Below are positions 54,697 through 64,000 of a stretch of DNA of 64,000 bases, in pieces (within the stretch, counting starts at the first letter, position 1; each line of letters starts with the position of its first letter). The position numbers and the translations under genes are program-made. Under the pieces are notes generated by a model, which saw only the letters and a program-made list of their open reading frames with translations, did no database searches and was not told where the DNA came from. The stretch lies in contig NHNW01000089.1 in assembly GCA_002786025.1 (NCBI GenBank), positions 1-64,000 of the forward strand, written 5' to 3'. Source of the DNA: Zasmidium citrigriseum (lineage: Eukaryota > Ascomycota > Dothideomycetes > Mycosphaerellales > Mycosphaerellaceae).

Positions 54697-55199
54697 GCAG
54701 AGGAAACAAGACCAATGACAGCAGGGAGGAAACGAAAGAACGAGATTACAGGCGAACAGAAGGCAGGATATGAGGATGAACAAAAGCGCGACACAACAAC
54801 GACACACACGTTTTCCACTCAAGCAGACACAAACAACTCAGCGATTCAGCGAAGGTGTATATGGGGCATTGGACGGGTTTCCTTTTTTATTGGGATTGAG
54901 CATTTGCAGCAAGGCGCTATTGAGAGACAAGGGTGTGCTTTTTTGACGATGATGATACCAGACTGAGCGAAAAGGCATGGAGCGGTGTTTTGAGATTACA
55001 AGTGCATCAAATGGGCGGATTAGATCGATGAATCACAACGATGATGTTTTGAAGACTCGCCGCGTATGGCGGGTCGAGATTGTGCGATGACTGTCTCCAA
55101 CTTTTCCTCACTTCCGTCTTCATTTCTGAATGCTCACATCATGAATCGGCCGTGATTTGTAGCGACCCCATCTAGTCCTTCCCATCCTGCTTGCCTTTA
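54697..55199. other. Convergent 3' intergenic
   Basis: Between the 3' ends of MEX67 and the small secreted-protein gene; no coding signal. Confidence 0.5.
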
Positions 55200-55787
55200 T
55201 TACGTCCTCCCCGCCAACCTCGCCACGCTTCTGAAGTACCCAAACGCGGAACAAAAACTCCCCTTCGTATATCCACCAGTGACAAGATCAAGATTGAACT
55301 GGTTCAGATAATTCTGTGTCTGGGTCAATGCCGTAATCGCTTCTTGTGCGGTTCGAGCGGTTCCCGGCGTGAAGGGAGCGCAGGATATAGCTGAATAGAA
55401 GTCAGTCGAGTAAGGAATGGGGAATGGGTGTGGGAGAGGTACAGGAGAGTTGAGCGATCTGCGCGAGTTGGTTCTGGACGGAGTCGAAGTTTGCGCCTGG
55501 GGAGGTGGATTGAACGAAGTTGTTGATTAGGGAGACGATTGTCGCTTTCAATGGTTAGCTTTTGGGTTATGGGAAGAGAGGGACGGGGGGTTCGGACCTT
55601 GAACATTGACTACGGATTGGCGGATATTTGCTGAAGGAGCTGTTGGAGGCGGGGTGGATTGAGGATTTGTGTATGGCGTTGCGTCTGCATTAGGCAGTGG
55701 AACCGGTGCTGCGTCTGGTTCGGCGATGGGGAGGGCTATGGCGTTCGTGAAGAGTGCGAGGAGGGAGAAGATCTTGGGGAAGTGCAT
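55200..55787 (-). CDS. Small secreted protein, Pro/Ala-rich (effector-like)
   Basis: Three exons (55787-55598, 55544-55443, 55390-55200) give 160 residues in frame; both introns are 52-53 bp with GT/AG ends. Met 55787 opens a signal peptide (MHFPKIFSLLALFTNAIALP). A Pro/Ala-rich linker follows (AEPDAAPVPLPNADATPYT), then a helical domain with NNFVQSTSPGANFDSVQNQL, TARTAQEAITALTQTQNYL and only two clear Cys. No family recognised. Size, signal peptide and composition are those of a secreted surface protein or effector; helical surface-binding proteins are another possibility. The unspliced frames stop early. Confidence 0.7.
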
Positions 55788-56995
55788 GTTGACTGATGAG
55801 GGTTTCGTTGCTAGGGAATGGTGATGATTGTATTCAAGATTAATTATGCGCCTTTGAGAAGGAAGATATTATGAAGTGATGATGATGTTGTTGCTGTCAA
55901 TGTCTTCGTCTCGAGTTGACGTCGAGGGGAGATACTGCGGAAATTGACCTGCCTTTTTATATCTCAGGTTTGTTTACTACTAGGAACATCCTGACCACGG
56001 CATGCCAGCTCATCCGACTTCACATCTCGATGCTATTCTTCACTTCCCAGCCACAATACCAGAGCATCGTGGTATCGTGAGGGGAACATGATCGAGAAGC
56101 GCCGTCATCTTCGTGGAGTCTGCAATGCACGAGAGCTTCGACGTCTTACATTGAAGATCTCGAAGACGCCTGAACGGAGCGCGACTTCGTTGCAAGGATG
56201 GTCTTCAACAGTACCAGCATCTGCATCGATTGCGATCATTGCATTGGTCATGTCTCAGAGATGAGGTGTCGTCGTGCTGTCGAGGCGTAGAGCAGGCGTC
56301 TTGCAGTTGTTGCATGGCAAGAGCGCCACAATCGTGGAGTGTCATGCAGCTGGATGAGCAATGCCGAGAGGAGGCTTGCATCTCCTCTTCAAACATTCGT
56401 CAAAGCTGAGCTGCTTTCTCTTTCAGGTCCTGTCATGCCACGCATGCGTCGACGCGAAGCAACAGCTACGACAGCCACAGTCATGTAGGGCTGAAGAAAG
56501 TTGCAGCTCTGGGAAGTCTGTACCGTCGACGTCAGGGGTGTGAGCTCCAAATTTTTGGAGCTATTGAGCTGCGGTGTGGCCAACATTGTCGATATCTCAC
56601 TGGCCACCGATGACCGATGACGAGAGTAATGGTGGTGCGACGCTTGCAGCTTCGGCGATGATCAACAATGGTATGCGATCGCGAATGGCTTCGAGCAGAG
56701 GTCACACGACGATGCAGCTCTTGAGAGCTGTCGAAGGGCTCAGATCTGGCACATGCTGGGCAAGACAGCGTCGCTGGGATCCTCGACTGCCATGTCGCTC
56801 GGCGGGTTGTTGAGGGAAGGGTATAGTTGATGGTAGCTTCAAGGAAGTCGCGCAAGTCATCCCCACCCTCTCTCACAACATTTGCAAAAACCAGTCAGTA
56901 GTTCTGCAAGAATGACTTGCTCAAACCCAACAATCACGTACCGAGCGAGAATCAAGGTGGTGATACCCCTTCAGAGAAGGCATTGCCTACGAAGA
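55788..56995. other. 1.2-kb gap, no gene recognised
   Basis: Promoter of the secreted-protein gene, then overlapping open frames without family signature on both strands. Confidence 0.45.
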
Positions 56996-57190
56996 ATGTC
57001 CTCTCCCACCGAGTGCTCCCTCCGTGAGCTCAGCGAGAAGCAAGCGTTGCAGGGGTCGTTGCGGCAGAAGCAGTCGGAAGAGGATCTGCAGCGAGTTTAC
57101 GAGGCCCAGATACTTGCGTACCTGAATTCGGGTTACGCCGATCTCGAGGACGTAGTTCGGTCGGAGGCAGATGAGGAAGATGAAGAGTAA
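56996..57190 (+). CDS. Small acidic helical ORF (hypothetical)
   Basis: 64 residues from ATG 56996: MSSPTECSLRELSEKQALQG, continuing as charged helix (RQKQSEEDLQRVYEAQILAY) and ending DVVRSEADEEDEE. The composition is protein-like and differs from the surrounding random frames. There is no recognised family and no clear intron or upstream exon. An open 192-codon minus-strand frame overlaps it (57030-57608) but has a Ser/His/Pro-rich random look. Confidence 0.4.
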   Translation: MSSPTECSLRELSEKQALQGSLRQKQSEEDLQRVYEAQILAYLNSGYADLEDVVRSEADEEDEE

Positions 57191-57867
57191 GCTTCGCCGA
57201 AGAACCAAGTTGAACTTGGATGCCGGGCACTTTTGCTGACTTGTGCCAAGCGAGGCGGTCCTGCTCTGGCAACGTTTGGAGAATCATGCCTGGTTCTGAG
57301 CTGATGCAATAGACTCCAGAGACTGAAGGTGGAACAACTTGGAAGGGCGCGGTAAGGGTTATGGCAAATGATCCTGTGCACGATTCCTTGAAATTATTCG
57401 GCACGAATATGTGAACGAGGTCCATGCGTAGAAGAGTTGGACAAAGTGATTCGAAACTCGAGGTGGAGCAATGCTGAAAGAGCCTGTGCATTTGAGTATC
57501 GAAGTACATAGCTGGGCGAAGAGGCCACCTGTGCGTGCCTGTCCATGGGGAATGGAATGTCCTGCAAGAGGATCTCGAATTGCAGATGAGATGATGACTC
57601 TGGGACATGTAAGTCCAGTCCGTTAATTCTCATGCGAATTGAAGTACCTATTGAGCCCTGTGATATGTCAGCTGCATGCTCAAGAAGTTCTTGACAGTGA
57701 CTGATGTGAAGATGGCGATATCAGAATCCCTTTTCTAAGCATCGACGGCCGGTATGTGTCGATACCAGCCGTGCCTTTTACGGCTCTTCCTGAAGCTAAT
57801 GGGTATGTGTATTCTCATCATGAAGGCGTGGTGAAGGAGTTGAATCGACTTACAGTATGTGATCGGG
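57191..57867. other. Intergenic, no gene recognised
   Basis: A GTATGT...TTACAG pair at 57802-57855 could be an intron leading into the small frame at 57868, but I found no in-phase upstream exon. Confidence 0.4.
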
Positions 57868-58059
57868 ATGTCGGTCGTTGGTGTTGGTTTGGAAGAGGAA
57901 GAAGCTGCGGTCGAATTCTTGCGGTCCTTCCTTTGGTGGCCGGCCGGATCGGGCCGCCTTCAACCGTCGGCATGGGCAGACGTCTCAGCCGACAAGCTCG
58001 ATTATTACGGCAAGTTGTCCAGTACCAAGCCGACCAACCATGCTGCCATCTATTCATAA
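57868..58059 (+). CDS. Possible last exon of a small hypothetical gene
   Basis: 63 codons, reading MSVVGVGLEEEEAAVEFLRS, then FLWWPAGSGRLQPSAW and ending KLSSTKPTNHAAIYS. The text looks like genuine protein and is preceded closely by an acceptor-like TTACAG at 57855. No family is recognised and the upstream part was not found, so this could equally be chance. Confidence 0.25.
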   Translation: MSVVGVGLEEEEAAVEFLRSFLWWPAGSGRLQPSAWADVSADKLDYYGKLSSTKPTNHAAIYS

Positions 58060-58383
58060 GCACCCTCCATGGTTGAGTGATCGCGCGCAGTCTCGCCTTC
58101 TCTCATGACACGCGGGCAGTGCGCTGTACATAGCAGGTAGAGAGCCAGCTTTCCTCTTTCCGACTGAACTGCCAACTCGCTCGCTTCCTTCTTTGTCACC
58201 GTCGACCTTGAAAGCCGTCCGCGACTCAAACGCATGCGAATTGAGCGCTCAATAAGGGATCCTGGTCCGGTAACCGTGTCGCTTTAATTACCCAGTCTTC
58301 CAGGTATGAAAGATGCCCTTTGCTGCTCTCACTGTACATACAATGCGCTGACATCTGGCTCTTGAAGGGACTCGGCTTCCACC
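58060..58383. other. Promoter region of ERO1
   Basis: About 320 bp between the small frame and the ERO1 start. No motif singled out. Confidence 0.4.
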
Positions 58384-60231
58384 ATGCGGTCGTCCACAGC
58401 ACGCGCTTTCTACCTCGCAGTCTTCGCGCTGCTGAGTGTAGACTGCCGGACACATGCTGCTTCTGCTACGTCCTCACACACAAGTCCAGATGTCTGCGCA
58501 GTAAGATCTTCTCATAATCCTTACCACACCCCCAAACCTGCTCTTAACGCCTTCCAGCTCGAACCCAAAGCCAAAGTCTCCGATGCCTGCGCCTCCTACG
58601 CCGACTTGAACAGCTTGAACGACAAGCTACACCCATACGTTCGAAATCTTGCGAACAATACCGACTTCTTTTCGTTTTATCGATTGAACTTGTACAACAA
58701 GAAATGTCCGTTCTGGGACGACGAGAACGGCATGTGTGGGAACAGGGCATGCGCGGTGAACACAGTGGATAATGAGGATGACATCCCACCTATATGGAGA
58801 GCGGAAGAGCTGAGCAAATTGGAAGGTCCAAAGGCGCAACACCCGGGAAAGAAGCAACAGAAGGAAAGGCAACGGCCGCTACTCGGCGAGCTGGGAGACA
58901 GCGTAGGAGAAAGCTGTGTGGTGGAATACGACGATGAATGTGACGACCGAGACTACTGCGTTCCAGAAGATGAAAGCGCAAGTGCGAAGGGTGACTATGT
59001 CAGTCTGGTGGACAACCCCGAACGTTTCACTGGATACTCTGGAGAGGGGGCACACCAAATATGGGAGGCAATATACCGGGAGAACTGCTTTTCGAAGCCA
59101 AAGCAAGGAGTCCTGGGAGCGAGTGACTCGACGCCACAATCGGGAATTTCACAAGACCAGGCGCAAGCAGCATTGGAGTTCAAGAACGTCATGAAGGCCC
59201 ATGATCGGCAAGAAGCCAAGAAGTCTGGCCTGCCGGAGGAAGCGCTGGACTTTGAAGATGAGTGTCTGGAGAAGCGAGTGTTCTATCGGGTCATTTCTGG
59301 CATGCATGCATCAATCTCGACTCACTTGTGCTACGATTACCTCAACCAGACTACCGGAGAATGGGGGCCGAATGTCGAGTGCTACAAGGAGAGACTCCAC
59401 CATCACCCGGAAAGGATCTCGAACCTCTACTTCAACTACGCCCTCATGCTTCGAGCAGTTGGCAAGTTGCGGGATTATGTCCAGGATTACACCTTCTGCA
59501 CAGGCGATCCGGTGCAAGACACAAAGACTAAGAAGATGATTACCACTCTCGCCGATGCCATCCCAGCTGGACCCCAGATCTTTGACGAGAGCGTTATGTT
59601 CCAGGACCAGACCGCAGACGGCATCAGCCTGAAAGAAGACTTCCGCAACCGCTTTCGGAACGTGAGTAGGATCATGGACTGCGTGGGTTGTGACAAGTGC
59701 CGGCTTTGGGGTAAGGTCCAGACCAACGGGTTCGGAACTGCATTGAAGGTTTTATTCGAGTTTGGTAATGGCCACGCCGGCGAAGACAAACCTTTGCTCC
59801 GCCGGACCGAGCTCGTGGCCCTCATCAACACGCTTGACAAAATCAGCGCGGCCCTCAAAGCTTTGGAACACTTCCGCATTATGGTAGTAGCAGAGCACGA
59901 AGGAAGATCAGCTGAATCCGTGGCTGAGACACCGCGGTCCAAGCCCAGCGGAGTACCAAACTTCGATGATTTGAACGATCTGGACGATTTCGAAGACTAT
60001 GACAGCCGATGGAGTCAGAGCCGAGAGCCGACTATCTCCGACATCTTCTATGAAGAGCTTGACGCCGTCTGGAAGGCGACCAAGTTTGTGCTGAAGAGCT
60101 GGCTCGATCTTCCGGTTAAGATCCCGATGATCGTGGGCAATGAGGGCGGTCGGTTATGGGACTCATGGTTGGGCAAGCCTGTCCGACCCAGGACTTGGGA
60201 GTTTCATCTCCCGACGAGGGACGAGTTATGA
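58384..60231 (+). CDS. ERO1: ER thiol oxidase Ero1
   Basis: Met 58384 opens a signal peptide (MRSSTARAFYLAVFALLSVD). Ero1 motifs: DACASYADLNSLND, then FFSFYRLNLYNKKCPFW, the shuttle pair in MCGNRACAV, YVSLVDNPERFTGYSG, and the active site CVGCDKCRLWGK followed by GFGTALKVLFE. The frame is open throughout, but 58501-58557 is almost certainly a 57-nt intron (GTAAGA...CTTCCAG). Removing it joins DVCA to LEPKAKVSDACASY, as expected in the family. The protein is then 596 residues. Ero1 passes electrons from Pdi1 to O2 via FAD to form disulfides in the ER. The C-terminal 150 residues (KPSGVPNFDDLNDLDDFED) are the usual fungal extension. Confidence 0.94.
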   Translation: MRSSTARAFYLAVFALLSVDCRTHAASATSSHTSPDVCAVRSSHNPYHTPKPALNAFQLEPKAKVSDACASYADLNSLNDKLHPYVRNLANNTDFFSFYRLNLYNKKCPFWDDENGMCGNRACAVNTVDNEDDIPPIWRAEELSKLEGPKAQHPGKKQQKERQRPLLGELGDSVGESCVVEYDDECDDRDYCVPEDESASAKGDYVSLVDNPERFTGYSGEGAHQIWEAIYRENCFSKPKQGVLGASDSTPQSGISQDQAQAALEFKNVMKAHDRQEAKKSGLPEEALDFEDECLEKRVFYRVISGMHASISTHLCYDYLNQTTGEWGPNVECYKERLHHHPERISNLYFNYALMLRAVGKLRDYVQDYTFCTGDPVQDTKTKKMITTLADAIPAGPQIFDESVMFQDQTADGISLKEDFRNRFRNVSRIMDCVGCDKCRLWGKVQTNGFGTALKVLFEFGNGHAGEDKPLLRRTELVALINTLDKISAALKALEHFRIMVVAEHEGRSAESVAETPRSKPSGVPNFDDLNDLDDFEDYDSRWSQSREPTISDIFYEELDAVWKATKFVLKSWLDLPVKIPMIVGNEGGRLWDSWLGKPVRPRTWEFHLPTRDEL

Positions 60232-61688
60232 TGATATCACCGACGTATAGGGACTGTTTCTTGAATGCATAGCGACGGCATGGTGGTTTGGCGTTCTTGG
60301 GGGTATGACGATGGCGCATGGTCTGGAGGCACGTGGGCGCATACTGTGTTTGAGGCGACCCAGGTTTCTGAAATATATCATATGCGATACCTGCCGATGG
60401 ATATTGGCGGACGGAAGAATCGAGACCGATTGAGTACACATGTACTTTTCGAGTGTCTCACCTGTGCAGCAAGGGCCTCGATTTGGGCAGCGCGTGTGAT
60501 GAAGCTGGCTGATGCACGGCAAGCGATCTCGACAGACTGTGTGAAGATGATGATGGTTGATGTTCTGTGTGTTGTATGTCTGCGGGATCGACGCTCTACT
60601 TCCAACAGTCGAGCGTTGGTGAACGTCCCGTCCAAGCACGTGCCGATTGAGCCATCGCTTCGAGAGTTGCCGAGAAGTTCAACGATTCAGGAACAAGCAG
60701 CTCCCGATCACATGGATTGGTCCACGCAGCGTGTGCCTGCAGGTCGGAGCGGAGCATTTGCAAACTTTGATGCGCCTGGACGACGACGCACCGATCATGT
60801 GTTCGACGACACAGGATGGACTCAGATCAAATTCGAAAGACAAATTGGACCTTCAAGGCGGAACTGTCTTTCCCATCCGGTGTCGTGGCTGTCCCCCTTC
60901 ATCTCGAACGCTTTGTTTCTGAAACGGACAGGCGAGCGCGTGTGCTCTGGCCGCGACGAATCACACGGGGCGGTTTCGGGCGAACTGCGACGGGCGAGGC
61001 TTGAGTGATCGAGACAAGGGTGATTGGTGGTAGCTTGTGCGACGGGATGCGTGGTATCGGTCTTGATTGGGCGGAAGGGATGAAATCCTTGCAGCTGGTG
61101 CCGCCGTTAGAGTTTGGGATGTTTCAACGTTTGTGGGAGCCGGCAACGGGTGTGGTGTGTGCGCTGCGGAGGGCGAAACCTCTTCCTCACGCCTGGACAC
61201 CTCGTCCTCTCTGCTCTCGCCGTGAAGCGCGCTCTCTCTTCTGCATGTATCTCGTGCCTGGTCGCTCTTTCCACCCATCATCGTTCCTTCTTTAGACGCG
61301 CCTGCGGCGTGACACAGTCCCTTCAGACGACTCCCCCTTCACCACTATCATTATCGCGGCTTAGGATCCGCCGAAAGCAAACACCCCTTCAACTCCCTCG
61401 CACATTCCTTGCGACATTCCACACCGATTGCTCGGGCAGCGTCTTTGTCGCACCAGTCCCTCCCTTCACACACCGGCTCTGTGACAGTTGTTCTCATTAT
61501 CGGCGGAGATAGTCCGACAACCAGTGTCGACGATCCGACTTCTGCGACGCTTTCCTTGTGCTTGCCTGCTTGCGAGTCAGGAGCAATTGCGATATTCAAG
61601 GCATCGACCCTCGACCGGAAAACAACCAACCTTGAATACTTTTTGCCACTGGCCGTAACCGCCAATCTAAAAGGAAACCGCAATCACC
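60232..61688. other. 1.46-kb intergenic stretch
   Basis: Includes an open 247-codon plus-strand frame (60265-61008) with no family signature that begins immediately after the ERO1 stop; I treat it as 3' sequence. The promoter of the next gene, CT-rich at 61260-61420, occupies the right part. Confidence 0.45.
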
Positions 61689-62453
61689 ATGTCGCTCGTC
61701 CGCGCCTTCACCACCCGGCGCAACAAGCCCGACGATCTCGCAAACGTCCACATCGGCCGGGCCGCAAGCCAACGTATGGGCCGACCAGTCCATCGCGCGC
61801 AGATCTCTTCACCCGTCGCCCTGCTGTCGAGCACGAATACTCTCTCCTACGACGCACCCGACATCGCTGGCACTGCCCCTGTTGGCGGCACGCGCGACTT
61901 CTCCTCGTCGTCATCCCGCTCTTCGCACGAGGGCGACAACAGCGATGCCAGTACGCTCGACATTCACTCCAACACCGATGCATCGTCGATCGAGAACTCC
62001 CCGATCAGCCCTGAGCCCGAACCAAACCACTTGAGCTGCTACTTCAAGCCTGCTGGACAAGAGCACTCCCCGTCGACGAGAGACAGAGGATCGTTTGACG
62101 CCCCTTCGATTCCACAAAGAGTGCCTTCGCATTCGAAAAAGGCCCACGAACGTGTGCACCGCAAACGATCCGTCCAGCGCATGATGTCGCCTCCATCCTC
62201 GATTGTCCGCAACTCGACCGAGATGTTCAAGCCTGTTGAGGCGCCACAGGACAATCCGTTTGGCAATGAGCTTGCACAGTTGGATGAAGTCGCTGAAGAG
62301 TTGAGCTATGCTGTGCGAGACGCAGAGGCCGAGGCTGACACTGCCTTCATGGAGTCTCATGGTCTCGCTCAATTCTCTGCCGAAAGCTATCTCGATGAGA
62401 TTCAGAGTCTGATCTACGAGACCTACCACGCTGAAGAACCGATCTGGATCTAG
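61689..62453 (+). CDS. Conserved-looking fungal protein of unknown function
   Basis: 254 residues, no intron, from ATG 61689 (MSLVRAFTTRRNKPDDLANV). Mostly disordered, Ser/Pro-rich, with basic HSKKAHERVHRKRSVQRMM in the middle. An ordered, acidic helical end follows: NPFGNELAQLDEVAEELSYA, AEADTAFMESHGLAQFSAES and YLDEIQSLIYETYH. No named domain is recognised. The ordered C-terminal helix and consistent composition support a real gene. Confidence 0.65.
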   Translation: MSLVRAFTTRRNKPDDLANVHIGRAASQRMGRPVHRAQISSPVALLSSTNTLSYDAPDIAGTAPVGGTRDFSSSSSRSSHEGDNSDASTLDIHSNTDASSIENSPISPEPEPNHLSCYFKPAGQEHSPSTRDRGSFDAPSIPQRVPSHSKKAHERVHRKRSVQRMMSPPSSIVRNSTEMFKPVEAPQDNPFGNELAQLDEVAEELSYAVRDAEAEADTAFMESHGLAQFSAESYLDEIQSLIYETYHAEEPIWI

Positions 62454-63565
62454 ACCGTCATCAGAACGGCCAAACGCCCCAGCGCAATCGACCCTCTCAA
62501 CGATCAGGACATCGTTAAGAGGTTGCAGATGGAGATGCATCCGACCACGAAACTGTCTTTAACGACGAGCATCTCAGTGCTGGGGCGCAATCAAAGGGAA
62601 TCACTTCTCAACTGTGCATAAGATTGCAAAGAACCGACCACGAATATTCGCTCCTTATTTTGAACAACATCTCTCTGGCAGATCGATCTCACCCTCTTTA
62701 CGACCCGATACGAACTGAACATACCCTCCTTTTGACCCGGCGACTACTGGGGACAATCTTCTGCCGTCCGCTCATTACTTGTGTGCTGGAATGTTTGTCT
62801 GCTGCGCGGAGGAAGGAGATTTAACGAGTATACGTATGCTTTTTGAAGGGATAGACCAAGGCGTTACCTTTTTGATATCTTTGATGCTCAGTCTCTCGTA
62901 TCTCGTCGAGTGTGAGTCTTTGTACATGCAGATTAGTTGGAAGCAAAAGTTTTGCAAACATCAAGAGTGTCCTCTCCCTTTGCATCGTCTAAGCCCTTGA
63001 TGTCGAGCTGAGAGTATGACTGGAGTCATCATGAGGTGGAATGCTCCGACGCTGTAGCATTTCGGCATGCCACGGTACTGGTGTCGATAAGGTCGATCAC
63101 ATGTGAAGAGCGTGTGCGTGCGTGCAGTGAACCAAGATCTCAATGTGAATGAGTCGTGCCCCGCGGCGGGCCGTAGTTGCCGAGGCGCGCACGGCCCAGC
63201 TCGCGTGTCGTAACTTCTTTGACTTTGCTCGCTCTCGACAAAATAAACAATCCACTTTCCACCGAAACCACGAAGCTGCCAGAAGACACCCTCGCTATCC
63301 GCGACATTCGTTCCGACATTGACCACCATATTGCGAAGACGAGTCCTGGACGAATCACACGACCTGCCCCTCCCGGCGGTGAAACGAAACGACTAGACGC
63401 GGTGCCTGCAGTAGCTTGCTTTGCGCTTTTTGCTACATCACCTGCTTGCTTGCTTGCATTACCCCTCCGACGAACACACACGAGCGACGCATATCACCAG
63501 CGACAGCGACGACGCACACGACAGGATAGTGTGACAGCGGGAGTTCGGAAGAGGAAAGAGCAGCA
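62454..63565. other. Intergenic before CKS1
   Basis: 3' side of the preceding gene and the CKS1 promoter; a CCCGCGGCGGGCC block at about 63160. No coding signal recognised. Confidence 0.45.
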
Positions 63566-64000
63566 ATGGCGAACATGGACATTGACTACACGCGACGCAA
63601 CAAGAAGCCTCGTCTTTTGACGGACAGTGAGCGGGATAAGCTGGATGAGTTCATTGATTCGATTCATTACTCGAGTCGGTATGTATATGCATGCCCCGCT
63701 CGGGCGGCACGGCGGGGAGGTTGATACGACGGCAATGCTGACTTTGTGTTTATCAGGTACAATGACGACCACTTCGAATACCGCCACGTCCAACTTCCCA
63801 AGCAGATGCTCAAGGCCATTCCCAAGGACTACTTTGACGGAGCGCGCGGTACACTGAAGTTGCTGTGGGAAGACGAGTGGAGAGGCCTGGGCATTACCCA
63901 GAGCTTAGGATGGGAGCATTACGAGGTTCATGAGCCAGAGCCGCATATTCTGCTGTTCAAGTGAGTCACAAACACACGCTTGGGGAGACTGTGGATACTG
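63566..64000 (+). CDS. CKS1: Cyclin-dependent kinase regulatory subunit Cks1 (partial)
   Basis: Exon 1 is 63566-63678 and exon 2 is 63757-63960; the gene continues past the window after the donor GTGAGT at 63961. Text from Met 63566: [78 protein letters not shown]. The Cks fold landmarks are all visible: YxDDxFEYRHV, the phosphate-binding Arg and Trp residues, and the [10 protein letters not shown] hinge used for strand swapping. It binds CDK and phosphorylated substrates for cell-cycle progression. The last codons and stop lie outside. Confidence 0.95.

Noticed and set aside
57030..57608. 192-codon minus-strand frame
   Set aside because: Random-looking Ser/His/Pro composition, no domain, overlaps a better small frame on the other strand.
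60265..61008. 247-codon frame after ERO1
   Set aside because: No domain or splice support; starts 34 bases after the ERO1 stop and is probably 3' sequence.
1..64000. CRISPR arrays, operons, rRNA genes
   Set aside because: The window is fungal nuclear DNA; no regularly spaced repeats or rRNA sequence were seen.

Overview
The window is eukaryotic: about 64 kb of a filamentous ascomycete chromosome (Pezizomycotina). The gene repertoire and the repeat mutation style fit Dothideomycetes, but that rank is inference. Evidence: short 48-90 bp GT/AG introns with CTAAC-like branch sites, GC-rich codon use, fungal-type secreted hydrolases, a fungal-only DUF3431 protein, and repeats mutated in the manner of RIP (repeat-induced point mutation, CpA to TpA).

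Layout. (1) 1-2.8 kb: a decayed Ty1/copia gag-protease relic on the minus strand, then nested repeats (a 168-bp direct repeat pair, a perfect 22-bp hairpin, an 18-bp minisatellite) that abut a truncated GH79 gene. (2) 2.8-17.4 kb: an accessory block with a cis-CaaD-like tautomerase and an SDR reductase in a divergent pair, a secreted type-B carboxylesterase, a cytochrome P450, a DUF3431 membrane protein, a GH28 pectinase relic that has lost its catalytic middle, a CE5 cutinase/acetylxylan esterase and an MDR oxidoreductase. (3) 17.9-41.4 kb: conserved core genes, namely a PHD-finger protein, Rcl1, a glycine-rich RRM protein, a conserved unknown, inorganic pyrophosphatase, Ost2, a type IIC Na/K-like P-type ATPase, a TMEM14 protein, a CaM-kinase, a UBE2W-like E2 and a Pcd1-type Nudix hydrolase. 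(4) 42.5-49.2 kb: a heavily RIP-mutated transposon. (5) 50-64 kb: core again, with an amino-acid permease, Mex67, a small secreted protein, Ero1, a conserved unknown and Cks1, which runs off the window.

The most unusual object is the 6.67-kb element at 42546-49220. It has 118-bp terminal inverted repeats and a 9-bp flanking direct repeat. Inside are two divergently transcribed, paralogous piggyBac-type transposase relics on either side of a central 158-bp inverted repeat. Almost every CpA and TpG has been removed from its interior, yet the right-hand reading frame stays in register for at least 1.5 kb. I read it as one two-transposase element rather than two nested copies, because the centre does not resemble the outer ends.

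The core genes are unrelated housekeeping functions, with no operon logic: RNA processing and export (Rcl1, RRM protein, Mex67), the secretory pathway (Ost2, Ero1), ion and amino-acid transport, phosphate metabolism, signalling and cell cycle (CaM-kinase, Cks1). The accessory block is a loose set of plant-polymer and detoxification enzymes. Two of its glycosidases are dead, and both lie on the side nearest the left repeat. Exon boundaries were read by eye. For the genes where I give them, joined exons keep frame and restore family motifs, but no expression data were available.
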